This document shows positions 42,021-53,519 of a stretch of 64,000 nt of DNA, in pieces. A program made the translations under genes and the position numbers. Origin of the DNA: Janthinobacterium lividum (lineage in GTDB: Bacteria; Pseudomonadota; Gammaproteobacteria; Burkholderiales; Burkholderiaceae_D); assembly GCF_034424625.1 (NCBI RefSeq), contig NZ_CP139976.1, forward strand, positions 1,240,001-1,304,000, read 5' to 3'. A model generated the notes under the pieces. It saw only the letters and a program-made list of their open reading frames with translations. It ran no database searches and was not told the DNA's origin. Each line of letters opens with the position of its first letter. Within the stretch, counting starts at the first letter, position 1.

Positions 42021-43889
42021 TTATTTCATGCCGTAGCGTACGCCAACGAAGAGGTTCGAACCTGGCGTCGCATAGAAACGGCCCAGTTCATAGTCTTTAT
42101 TGGTGATGTTGTTCCAGCGAGCCAGCACCGACCAGTCGCGTGCGAATTGGTAGGTGGTGTACAGGTTCAGCAAGCCATAGCCGCCGAGGGTGGTTTTGTT
42201 GGCGGTATCTTCAAAACGCTTGCCCGACAATTGCCACTCCGTACCAGCGGTCAAGGGACCGGTCGTGTAATCGACGGCGAAATTGGCGTGCTTTTTCGCG
42301 CGGCGTGTCAATTGTTTGTCCATCGATTCATTGCGCGGATCTTGCAGGTCGATATTGCCACTGACGTTGAAGGCGCCGAACTTGTGTCCGCCAGCCAGCG
42401 TCACGCCTTCGAGCACGGCTTTGTCGACATTCATGCTGCAGCCATAGCCTGGTTTCCAGCCAATGACTGGACACGCCGATACGTAGTTGATCAAATCGGT
42501 AATCTTGTTATGGTAGTAGATCGCGCTCAGTTGCGACTGGCCGTCGTTGTAATGCAAGCCGATTTCAGCGTTGCGGCCCTTTTCTGGCTTGTTCGTGGGG
42601 AGGCCGGAATCAGGGTAGTAAAGATCGTTGAAGGTCGGGGCGCGGAAACTCGTGCCATAGCTGGCGTTGGCGCGCAAGGCATTGTTGAAACGATAGCCAT
42701 AGGCGATGCTACCCGTGTTGTGCGTGCCAAACGCCGAGCTGTCGTCGCGACGGCCGCTGATGCTGGCCAGGTGGGCGCCGCGTACCAGGTTGTACGATGC
42801 TGCGAACGATTTTGTATTGCGTCCGCCGGACAGGCCTTTGGCGGAGCTCACGACGTCTTCGTCACGGTATTCACCCAGTAATTGCAAGTTGTCGCGGCCA
42901 ATGAGAATATCGTTTTGCCAGCTGATGTCCGTTTGCTTGGTGTCGAACTGGCTTCTGCCGAAGGCGCCAACTGCGGAAACAGAGGTTTGTTTGTCCTTGG
43001 CTTGTGCGTAGCGCAGTTCGCTGGTCCAGTTCGGCAAGAACTGGTTCTTCGTGAAGACCGAGATGTTTTCCAGCTTATTGTGATTGCGTGCGTCGAAGTT
43101 CAAGCCCGAATCGTACTGCGCATCCAGTTTGCTGTTCAGGAAAGTCAGGCCGACATCATGGCCTTTGGCCATCTGGTAGCCAAACTGGCCACTGACGCTT
43201 TCCTTGTCGTAGCCGTCTTTGTCCGGATTGTAGGTGTACGTCGAGGCGCCCAGTTTGGAGGCGGAAAAGCCATCCGATTTTTCCTTGCCCGCGGTCAGCG
43301 CGTAGCTGAAGCTGTTGTTGCCACCGGTAGAGCCGGCAACGCTGGCTTCCGCCTGACGCGTGTTGTAGCGGCCGTAGCCAGCGAAGGTGGAGAAGCGCGT
43401 CGCGCCATCGCCTTTCTTGGTAAAGATCTGGATCACGCCGCCGACGGCATCGGCACCATACATGGTGCTCAGAGGACCGTAGACGATTTCAACGTGGTCG
43501 ATGCTCGACAGGGGCAGGGCGCTCCAGTTGGCAGCGCCCGATGTGGCGGAACCAATGCGTACGCCGTCGACCAGCACGATATTCTGGTTGCTGTTCGCGC
43601 CGCGAATGAATACGCTCGAATTGGTGCCTGGGCCGCCACTGCGATTGACTTCAATGCCGCGCTGCTTTTGCAGCAGGTCGATCAGCGTACCGGCGCCCGA
43701 GCGTGCGATGTCTTCCGAGCTGATGGTCTGCGTATCGCTCAACACTTCGCTCAGGTGTTGCGGGTAGCGGCTGGCGGTGACGACGACGGGATCGAAGGTA
43801 TCTGGCGTGGTCTGGGCGAAAGCGGCAGGCGCGGCAATGGCTAGCGCGAGCGACGTGAGCGCCGCGTGGCGGGAAACAGCATGGGTCAT
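42021..43889 (-). CDS. btuB: TonB-dependent outer-membrane vitamin B12 receptor BtuB
   Basis: BtuB brings cobalamin across the outer membrane using TonB energy. The 622-residue precursor has a Sec signal (cleavage near AAFA|Q, residue 29), a TonB box DPVVVTAS, a plug domain (RGIEVNRSGG, SSVFIRGANSNQNIVLVDGVRI, YGADAVGGVIQIFTKK) and a 22-strand barrel ending in FVGVRYGMK. The last residue is Lys, not the usual aromatic, though the penultimate strand keeps the pattern. Its mRNA leader contains a cobalamin riboswitch. Confidence 0.94.
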   Translation of the reverse strand: MTHAVSRHAALTSLALAIAAPAAFAQTTPDTFDPVVVTASRYPQHLSEVLSDTQTISSEDIARSGAGTLIDLLQKQRGIEVNRSGGPGTNSSVFIRGANSNQNIVLVDGVRIGSATSGAANWSALPLSSIDHVEIVYGPLSTMYGADAVGGVIQIFTKKGDGATRFSTFAGYGRYNTRQAEASVAGSTGGNNSFSYALTAGKEKSDGFSASKLGASTYTYNPDKDGYDKESVSGQFGYQMAKGHDVGLTFLNSKLDAQYDSGLNFDARNHNKLENISVFTKNQFLPNWTSELRYAQAKDKQTSVSAVGAFGRSQFDTKQTDISWQNDILIGRDNLQLLGEYRDEDVVSSAKGLSGGRNTKSFAASYNLVRGAHLASISGRRDDSSAFGTHNTGSIAYGYRFNNALRANASYGTSFRAPTFNDLYYPDSGLPTNKPEKGRNAEIGLHYNDGQSQLSAIYYHNKITDLINYVSACPVIGWKPGYGCSMNVDKAVLEGVTLAGGHKFGAFNVSGNIDLQDPRNESMDKQLTRRAKKHANFAVDYTTGPLTAGTEWQLSGKRFEDTANKTTLGGYGLLNLYTTYQFARDWSVLARWNNITNKDYELGRFYATPGSNLFVGVRYGMK

Positions 43890-44029
43890 GATAATTTTCA
43901 GTAAGTAATATGCAACCAGCCGACGTCCCCGTAGGCCAGATTGAACAGAAGTGGGAACTGAAGATGACGATCGAAGATGGCCATGAGCCATTCGGATCGC
44001 GAACATCCCCGTTCGCACACTTCCACCTG

Positions 44030-44215
44030 TCCTGGCCGGTATCCGGGCTGGCAAGTAGGGCTATCCCACCTTCCCATGCTCGATGATTGCAAGCACAGTG
44101 GTTGTCAGAGATAGCTTGTCGCCTGCTTCCTGTAGAGAGGGGCGACACTTGCTTACCGTTGCGGGGGCAGCACACGTTCGCCGCAGTCGCGGCATCGTGT
44201 TTCCCGTTTAACTGC
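44030..44215 (-). ncRNA. Cobalamin (B12) riboswitch in the btuB leader
   Basis: Read on the - strand, the element has the conserved AACGGGAAACACG (44196-44208), GCCCCCGCAACGGTAA (44153-44168), the CCACTG core of the B12 box (44096-44101), GGGAAGGTGGG (44065-44075) and the closing GCCAGCCCGGATACCGGCC (44034-44052), in the usual order and spacing. It ends 145 bases before btuB. Bound cobalamin is expected to lower expression; the expression platform is not clear, but a GGAAGTG / CACTTC pairing downstream could take part. Confidence 0.93.
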
Positions 44216-44251
44216 GCTCATGGACATGAGCGCGGGCACCAAAACCCCGCC

Positions 44252-44280
44252 ATTATACGTGCAGCAGGCGTGGACTGAAA
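44252..44280 (-). promoter_or_regulatory. Probable promoter of the btuB operon
   Basis: On the - strand TTTCAG (44280-44275), 17-base spacer, TATAAT (44257-44252). It lies 40-50 bases before the riboswitch and just after the cobC stop. Confidence 0.6.
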
Positions 44281-44302
44281 TGGCTGGCTGGGCGATTCGG
44301 TA

Positions 44303-44857
44303 TCAGAAATCGACGACGACCGTCGCACCATAGGCGATTTTATGGGCGGAATGGGCGGCCAGCAGGGCCGTTTCTTCCAATGGCAGCTGGGCTTGCAGTG
44401 CCGACAGCAGGCGGATGGTGCCCGCATGGCAGATGATGACGACCGTTTCGTGTTGTTCGCGCAACAGATCGCCTAAAAACGCATCGACGCGGGCGGCCAT
44501 CGCCAGCACATTCTCGCCCCCGCCGGGGCGGTACCAGGCCAGGTCCGTCGCCCAGGCATCGATTTCCGCGCGCGCAATCGCGTGCCAGGGCTGCATTTCC
44601 CATGCTCCGAAATCCATCTCCGCCAGCCGCGCGTCAAGGCGCAGGGCGCTGGCAGGCAGGTCTTGCGCCAATGCCGCCGCCAGGCCGGCGCAGCGGCGCA
44701 GCGGACTGGAATAGAGCGGCACGCCGGCTGGCAAAGTCGCTTGCAGGCTGGCGCGCACCGTGGCCAGTTCGTGCGGCGCCACCACCACGTCGCTGCGGCC
44801 ATAGCAGGTGCCGCTGGTTACCTGCGGCGTGGGGTGGCGAACGAGGATCAGGCGCAT
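44303..44857 (-). CDS. cobC: Alpha-ribazole phosphatase CobC (histidine phosphatase family)
   Basis: CobC removes phosphate from alpha-ribazole phosphate or adenosylcobalamin phosphate at the end of the nucleotide-loop pathway. The 184-residue protein has the phosphohistidine motif LVRHPTP (His8), SSPLRRCAGLA, EMDFGAWE (the catalytic Glu region) and IICHAGTIR (second His). It starts six bases after the cobS stop in a cobT-cobS-cobC operon. Other histidine phosphatases look similar; the context decides the call. Confidence 0.88.
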   Translation of the reverse strand: MRLILVRHPTPQVTSGTCYGRSDVVVAPHELATVRASLQATLPAGVPLYSSPLRRCAGLAAALAQDLPASALRLDARLAEMDFGAWEMQPWHAIARAEIDAWATDLAWYRPGGGENVLAMAARVDAFLGDLLREQHETVVIICHAGTIRLLSALQAQLPLEETALLAAHSAHKIAYGATVVVDF

Positions 44858-44863
44858 GCGTGT

Positions 44864-45670
44864 TTAATAGAAGCGCAGGGGAGGCTGGAAGCTGGAGAGG
44901 ATGGCCAGGTAGACAGCCACTTCCGCCACTTGCTGCACTGCGCCCAGGCAGTCGCCCGTGTAGCCTTGCAGGCGGCGCTGGCACTTGCGGCCCAGCCAGA
45001 ATGCGGCAGCGGCCGCCGCCACGACGGCGAAGACCAGCGTGGCCCAGTAAAAGATTCCCAGGGTGCCGCACACGACGGCCGGCAGCAGGCCGCAGATGGC
45101 TGCGATGAGGAATTCAGCGGTATTCATCTCCTGCGCCATCGGCTTGGCCTTGCCTTCGTCGCGCGCATAGTCCATGAACCGGATCAGCGAGACGGCGGCC
45201 AGGCGCGAGAGCGGATGGGCGATGCACAGCGTCGCCACGATGACGGCGGGCGGCAGCGAGGCCAGCGCCGCGCACTTGATGGCCAGCAGGCAGAGGATGC
45301 CGATGGCGCCATACGCGCCGATGCGCGAATCCTTCATGATTTCCAATACCCGCTCGCGCGTCATGCCGCCGCCAAACCCATCGCACATGTCGGCGAAGCC
45401 GTCTTCATGAAAGGCGCCCGTCAGATAGATGCCGGCGGCGGCGGCCAGCAGCACGGCTACCGCCGACGGCAGGAGCCAGCTGGCCAGCAGATACACGGCG
45501 CCACTGATGGCCGCCACTACCACGCCGACCAGCGGGAAGTAGCGCGAGGCATGCTGTAGCCAGGCCGGTTCGAAACCCACCCAACGGGGGATGGGCAGGC
45601 GCGTGAAAAACTGCAGCGCGATGAAGAAGAGGCGGCACTGATGGACTGCGGCGGAAACGGGATTGGCCAT
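44864..45670 (-). CDS. cobS: Adenosylcobinamide-GDP ribazoletransferase (cobalamin synthase) CobS
   Basis: CobS joins adenosylcobinamide-GDP to alpha-ribazole (phosphate) in the inner membrane. The 268-residue protein (start ATG 45670) has the family N-terminus FFIALQFFTRLPIP, the acidic HEDGFADMCDGFGGG motif that binds metal, KDSRIGAYGAIG and six or seven membrane segments. The upstream frame is open but lies in cobT. It starts four bases after the cobT stop. Confidence 0.94.
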   Translation of the reverse strand: MANPVSAAVHQCRLFFIALQFFTRLPIPRWVGFEPAWLQHASRYFPLVGVVVAAISGAVYLLASWLLPSAVAVLLAAAAGIYLTGAFHEDGFADMCDGFGGGMTRERVLEIMKDSRIGAYGAIGILCLLAIKCAALASLPPAVIVATLCIAHPLSRLAAVSLIRFMDYARDEGKAKPMAQEMNTAEFLIAAICGLLPAVVCGTLGIFYWATLVFAVVAAAAAAFWLGRKCQRRLQGYTGDCLGAVQQVAEVAVYLAILSSFQPPLRFY

Positions 45671-45674
45671 GGTC

Positions 45675-46715
45675 TTAATCTGGCGTGGATTTTTCGCTGA
45701 CCTGGGCCGAGGCAAACGTCGCCATCTCGCGCATGAAATTGACGGCTGCGTGCAGCAGCGGCAAGGCCAGCGCCGAACCCGTCCCTTCACCCAGGCGCAA
45801 ATCGAGGTGCAGCAGCGGACGCGCACCCAGGCTGGCCAGCAGCTGGCGATGACCGTTTTCATCGGAGCAGTGCGAAAACACGCAGTAATCGAGGATGGCC
45901 GGCTGCAGACGGGCCGCCACCAGCAGGGCGCTGCTGACGATGAATCCATCGATCAGCAGAATCATGCGCCGTTCGGCCGCCTTGAGCATGGCGCCGGCCA
46001 TCATGGCGATTTCGAATCCGCCGAAGGTGGCCAGCGCGTCGAGCGGCGTGGTGACTGCCGCATGATGGGCGACGGCCGCTTCGATGACCTGCTGTTTGTG
46101 CAATATGCCTTCCTTCGACAGGCCGGTGCCGGCGCCCACGCAATCGGCGACCGGTGTTTGCGTCAGCTTGTGCATCAGCGCTGCGGCAGCGGTAGTGTTG
46201 CCGATACCCATTTCGCCAAAGCCCAGCACATTGCCATCCAGGGTGGCGACCAGATCCATCCCCGCCTGCATGGCGGCCAGGCATTGTTGCTCGCTCATGG
46301 CGGGTTCCTTGGCGAAGTTGCGGGTGCCGGGACCCTGCTTGCGGTCAAGCAAGCCGTTGCGCGGTCCGAAGTCGTGGTTCACGCCGGCGTCTACTATATA
46401 GAGGGCGCAATCTGCCTGGCGGGCGAAAACGTTGATGGCGGCGCCGTTGCCGAGGAAATTCTCCACCATTTGCCAGGTCACGCTTTGTGGATAGGCGGAA
46501 ATGCCTTCCGCGACGACCCCATGGTCAGCCGCAAAAACGATGATGGACGGCTGGTGCAATGCCAGCTGCGTGCTTTGCTGGATCAGGCCAATCTGGCGGG
46601 CCAGGGTTTCCAGCATGCCGAGGCTGCCCAGCGGCTTGGTCTTGCTATTGATGGCGTGTTCGAGTGCACTGGCCAGTGCGGGATTGGCGGTGGAGCAGAT
46701 GTGTGGGATAGGCAT
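45675..46715 (-). CDS. cobT: Nicotinate-nucleotide--dimethylbenzimidazole phosphoribosyltransferase CobT
   Basis: CobT makes alpha-ribazole phosphate from the lower ligand and nicotinate mononucleotide. The 346-residue protein has KTKPLGSLGMLETLA at the N-terminus, VFAADHGVVAEGISAYP, GEMGIGNTTAAAAL (phosphate binding) and the catalytic Glu in RLGEGTGSALALPLL. It is divergent from the first rRNA operon, about 80 bases from its P1 promoter. No riboswitch is visible in that space. Confidence 0.95.
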   Translation of the reverse strand: MPIPHICSTANPALASALEHAINSKTKPLGSLGMLETLARQIGLIQQSTQLALHQPSIIVFAADHGVVAEGISAYPQSVTWQMVENFLGNGAAINVFARQADCALYIVDAGVNHDFGPRNGLLDRKQGPGTRNFAKEPAMSEQQCLAAMQAGMDLVATLDGNVLGFGEMGIGNTTAAAALMHKLTQTPVADCVGAGTGLSKEGILHKQQVIEAAVAHHAAVTTPLDALATFGGFEIAMMAGAMLKAAERRMILLIDGFIVSSALLVAARLQPAILDYCVFSHCSDENGHRQLLASLGARPLLHLDLRLGEGTGSALALPLLHAAVNFMREMATFASAQVSEKSTPD

Positions 46716-46795
46716 GGGAATCTATATGGATGAGGCAAGGTATGGTCGGCGCTACGATATCACACAGCAATATTTGCCCAGCTGCAAAATAGCGC

Positions 46796-46824
46796 TTGCG
46801 GGGTGCGCAGAGCAAGGCTATAAT
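46796..46824 (+). promoter_or_regulatory. rRNA operon 1 upstream promoter (P1)
   Basis: TTGCGG (46796-46801), 17-base spacer, TATAAT (46819-46824), followed by a C-rich discriminator. It lies 59 bases before P2. Confidence 0.75.
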
Positions 46825-46882
46825 TCGCCCCCTCGCTGAACGATGCATGCAAATGCAGCGTAAAGTGAGAAAAAAGAAGGAG

Positions 46883-46911
46883 TTGACGGACGTAGCAAAA
46901 TGCCTCATACT
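46883..46911 (+). promoter_or_regulatory. rRNA operon 1 main promoter (P2)
   Basis: TTGACG (46883-46888), 17-base spacer, CATACT (46906-46911), preceded by an A-rich UP-like stretch. The same -35, -10 and downstream CTTCCTTCTTCGCAGCTGA region recur before operon 2. Confidence 0.8.
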
Positions 46912-46976
46912 CTTCCTTCTTCGCAGCTGACAAACACAACGCTTTGTCGATAGCGCGAAAGCAGTAACCGAATACA

Positions 46977-46988
46977 GTTCTTTAACAA
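46977..46988 (+). promoter_or_regulatory. boxA antitermination element, 16S leader, operon 1
   Basis: GTTCTTTAACAA matches the rrn boxA consensus bound by NusB/NusE. It lies about 220 bases before 16S. Confidence 0.7.
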
Positions 46989-46990
46989 TT

Positions 46991-47018
46991 AACAGTCGAT
47001 AAGTGTGGGCATTTGATG
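46991..47018 (+). other. 5' arm of the 16S precursor processing stem, operon 1
   Basis: This 28-base stretch pairs with 48773-48800 downstream of 16S, with only G-U wobbles. The pair would form the RNase III-type stem that encloses pre-16S. Confidence 0.7.
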
Positions 47019-47207
47019 TAAGTGCAGCAGTGATCTTCGGATTGCTGTAAAACTTAAAATATCAAATGTTCACAAGAAATAATGAAATAGGATACTTCTT
47101 CGGAAGTAGCCTGTCAGTTTTTTGAGTGAGCAAATCTTTTGCAATGCAAAAGATTTGGATGGTAGTGATACTGTCCGACCTGTCAGAAATGACATTAAAC
47201 AGAGATT

Positions 47208-48741
<1,534 letters not shown>

Positions 48742-48772
48742 GAGTTTGCACGAATCAGGTAACTGGTTCACG

Positions 48773-48800
48773 CATCAAATGTTCACACTTATCGACTGTT
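48773..48800 (+). other. 3' arm of the 16S precursor processing stem, operon 1
   Basis: Near-perfect complement of 46991-47018; see that entry. Confidence 0.7.
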
Positions 48801-48838
48801 AAATGAAGAAGAAACAGTAGTCGTAGTAGTTCCGCGTT

Positions 48839-48915
48839 GGGGCTGTAGCTCAGCTGGTTAGAGCACCGTGTTGATAACGCGGGGGTCGTTGGTTCGAGTC
48901 CAACCAGCCCTACCA
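48839..48915 (+). tRNA. tRNA-Ile (GAT)
   Basis: The 77-base cloverleaf has GGGGCTG/CAGCCCT acceptor arms (one G-U), anticodon loop TTGATAA, T-loop TTCGAGT and encoded CCA. It lies in the 16S-23S spacer. Confidence 0.97.
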
Positions 48916-48959
48916 GTAAAAACAGACCCGGGGGTAAGGTGGACACTAGTCCAGTCAGA

Positions 48960-48969
48960 CCTACCAGTA
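48960..48969 (+). repeat. Short repeat of the tRNA-Ile 3' end in the spacer of operon 1
   Basis: CCTACCAGTA repeats the tRNA-Ile 3' end and its following bases (48909-48918). The 66-base tRNA-Ile/tRNA-Ala gap here is only 25 bases in operon 2, so this operon carries about 41 extra bases. Confidence 0.5.
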
Positions 48970-48981
48970 TGTAATACCCCA

Positions 48982-49057
48982 GGGGGATTAGCTCAGCTGG
49001 GAGAGCACCTGCTTTGCAAGCAGGGGGTCGTCGGTTCGATCCCGTCATCCTCCACCA
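48982..49057 (+). tRNA. tRNA-Ala (TGC)
   Basis: The 76-base cloverleaf has GGGGGAT/ATCCTCC acceptor arms, anticodon loop TTTGCAA, T-loop TTCGATC and encoded CCA. The T-stem has one T-T mismatch. Confidence 0.97.
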
Positions 49058-49126
49058 CGTTTTACTCGAAAGTGCAAACGTAAGCCGTCAGGTTTAGGTT
49101 TGATCTTTTAGCGATCAAAGCTGTTT

Positions 49127-49158
49127 CGTTCTTTAACAATCTGGAAGAAGTAAAGATT
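49127..49158 (+). promoter_or_regulatory. boxA and outer 23S processing arm, operon 1 spacer
   Basis: CGTTCTTTAACAA is a boxA. The next 21 bases (49138-49158) pair with 52258-52278 after 23S with one G-U. Further inner arms at about 49206-49238 and 49283-49303 pair with about 52215-52245 and 52176-52196, making a nested stalk around pre-23S. Confidence 0.65.
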
Positions 49159-49295
49159 ATTTATTGATCGGTTTGCCGTAAAAGGTAAATCGATGGGTAA
49201 TGATTGTATGTATCAACAAACAAGCAACAACGTTGTACTTTCTTATCCCTGTAGCGCTCTTTGATTATTTAGGTAATCAGAGGCTAACGTTATAG

Positions 49296-52185
<2,890 letters not shown>

Positions 52186-52322
52186 ATAACCTTAGCAGGT
52201 GCAGAGGATAAGACGGTACAACGTTGCGTGTGTGTTGATACTACCAGTCATTACCCCAATCTTTGCTTCTTCCAGATTCATGGCCTTGTCGTCCTACAGG
52301 AGACAAACGCCAGTACAAGTTA

Positions 52323-52438
52323 TGCCTGATGACCATAGCAAGTTGGTCCCACCCCTTCCCATCCCGAACAGGACCGTGAAACAACTTTGCGCCGATGATA
52401 GTGCTGCAACCAGTGTGAAAGTAGGTTATCGTCAGGCT
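52323..52438 (+). rRNA. rrf: 5S ribosomal RNA, operon 1
   Basis: About 116 bases from TGCCTGATGACCATAGC to GGTTATCGTCAGGCT, with complementary ends and the CCCATCCCGAACAGG loop typical of 5S. Ends are set from the terminal stem. Confidence 0.93.
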
Positions 52439-52455
52439 TGTTATTCGCAGTAGAG

Positions 52456-52488
52456 AAAAACCCGTCAAGCAATTGGCGGGTTTTTTTT
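52456..52488 (+). terminator. Terminator of rRNA operon 1
   Basis: AAAACCCG ... CGGGTTTT hairpin followed by a run of T, 18 bases after 5S. Confidence 0.9.
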
Positions 52489-52755
52489 CGTCTGGCGGTT
52501 TGTTCTGTACACATTTTTACTGCACGTATGGCGGAGTTGACCGAAGTTATCGGCTGCGCACCCTTTTTGCGGGGATGCCAGAACACCTTTGACGCGTAAT
52601 TCAAGTCGACACTTGTAAGGTGCCCAAAATATCCATCTTGCCCCGTCCGTGTTGCCCGCGGCGGGCACCGTCATGTTCTCTTCATATTGACACTGTACGA
52701 TGACTTGCATGGCTGCTGCTCTTGAGTGGCCAGTCCCTTTCATCTCATCAAGTAA
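52489..52755. other. Intergenic region between rRNA operon 1 and the PAP2-like gene
   Basis: I find no convincing gene here. A - strand frame of about 80 codons from an ATG near 52711 ends inside the terminator and matches nothing I know. TTGACA near 52699 is a possible -35 for the downstream gene, but no good -10 follows at 17 bases. Confidence 0.4.
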
Positions 52756-53457
52756 ATGTGTACACCCATGTTGGCCAAGCTTAAACTCGTCAAAACTCCC
52801 ACAGGCATCGATAGCGCCTTGATGCTCTCGGCCATGCTGATACTCTGGATCGGCAATTACAGCAATCTCGACCTCATGATCGCCGACAGTATGTTCGACG
52901 GTGCGCGTGGGCAATTTGCCGGCGCTGACAGCGCGTGGGCGCGCGGTTTCCAGTTCTGCATGACCTTGCTGGCCGCGGCAGCGATAGTCCTGGCGGTCTG
53001 GGACACGCAGCGTCCGCTGGCCTGGTCTGCCTCACGCCGCAGCGCCTTGCGCGTGGTGGCCCTGTCGGCTATCTTGGTGCCGCTAAGCATCTATTTGCTC
53101 TCTTCCTTCAGCGATGTTCCCTGCCCCACGGATTTGCTGCGCTATGGTGGACTGCAACCGTATACGCGCCTGCTGGAAACATTGCCGGCTAGCGCATCTG
53201 CCATGGTCTGCTTGCCCGCCACGCATGCGAACACTGCCTGGTGGATGCTGGCCTTGCCATTGTTCTGCCTGCCCGGACGGCCACGCACGGCACTTTTGTT
53301 CGCCGGTGTCATGTTGCTGTGCGGTTTGGCGGCAGGCTGGCATCAACAGTTGCAAGGTAAGCAATTTTTTACCCACACCTTGTGGTCTGCCTGGATCGCT
53401 TCTTTCCTGATCTATCTGCTGCATAATTTGTTCCGGGCCGAGGACGCGTTGGCCTGA
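52756..53457 (+). CDS. PAP2-like membrane protein with altered phosphatase motifs
   Basis: The 233-residue protein has five or six membrane segments in PAP2 order. The three PAP2 blocks can be recognised: CPTDLLRYGG, then VCLPATHANTAWW where active members have CFPSGHAS, then QGKQFFTHTLWSAWI where they have RGAHFLSHTLW. The His of block 2 and the His of block 3 are kept, but Ser-Gly became Ala-Thr and the Arg is Gln or displaced. It may be an inactive or divergent phosphatase acting on lipid phosphates. A second ATG lies four codons in. Confidence 0.72.
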   Translation: MCTPMLAKLKLVKTPTGIDSALMLSAMLILWIGNYSNLDLMIADSMFDGARGQFAGADSAWARGFQFCMTLLAAAAIVLAVWDTQRPLAWSASRRSALRVVALSAILVPLSIYLLSSFSDVPCPTDLLRYGGLQPYTRLLETLPASASAMVCLPATHANTAWWMLALPLFCLPGRPRTALLFAGVMLLCGLAAGWHQQLQGKQFFTHTLWSAWIASFLIYLLHNLFRAEDALA

Positions 53458-53519
53458 AACACAAAAGTACGTCACAATCTGCCTGTCTAGTTGTCGTTTC
53501 ATACAAAAACAGGAGCACC

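Noticed and set aside
44034..44300. Possible second riboswitch or attenuator upstream of the B12 element
   Set aside because: The remaining conserved-looking bases are accounted for by the single cobalamin riboswitch and its promoter.
52465..52914. 149-codon - strand frame between rRNA operon 1 and the PAP2-like gene
   Set aside because: It overlaps the start of the PAP2-like gene and ends inside the rRNA terminator hairpin; no recognisable domain.
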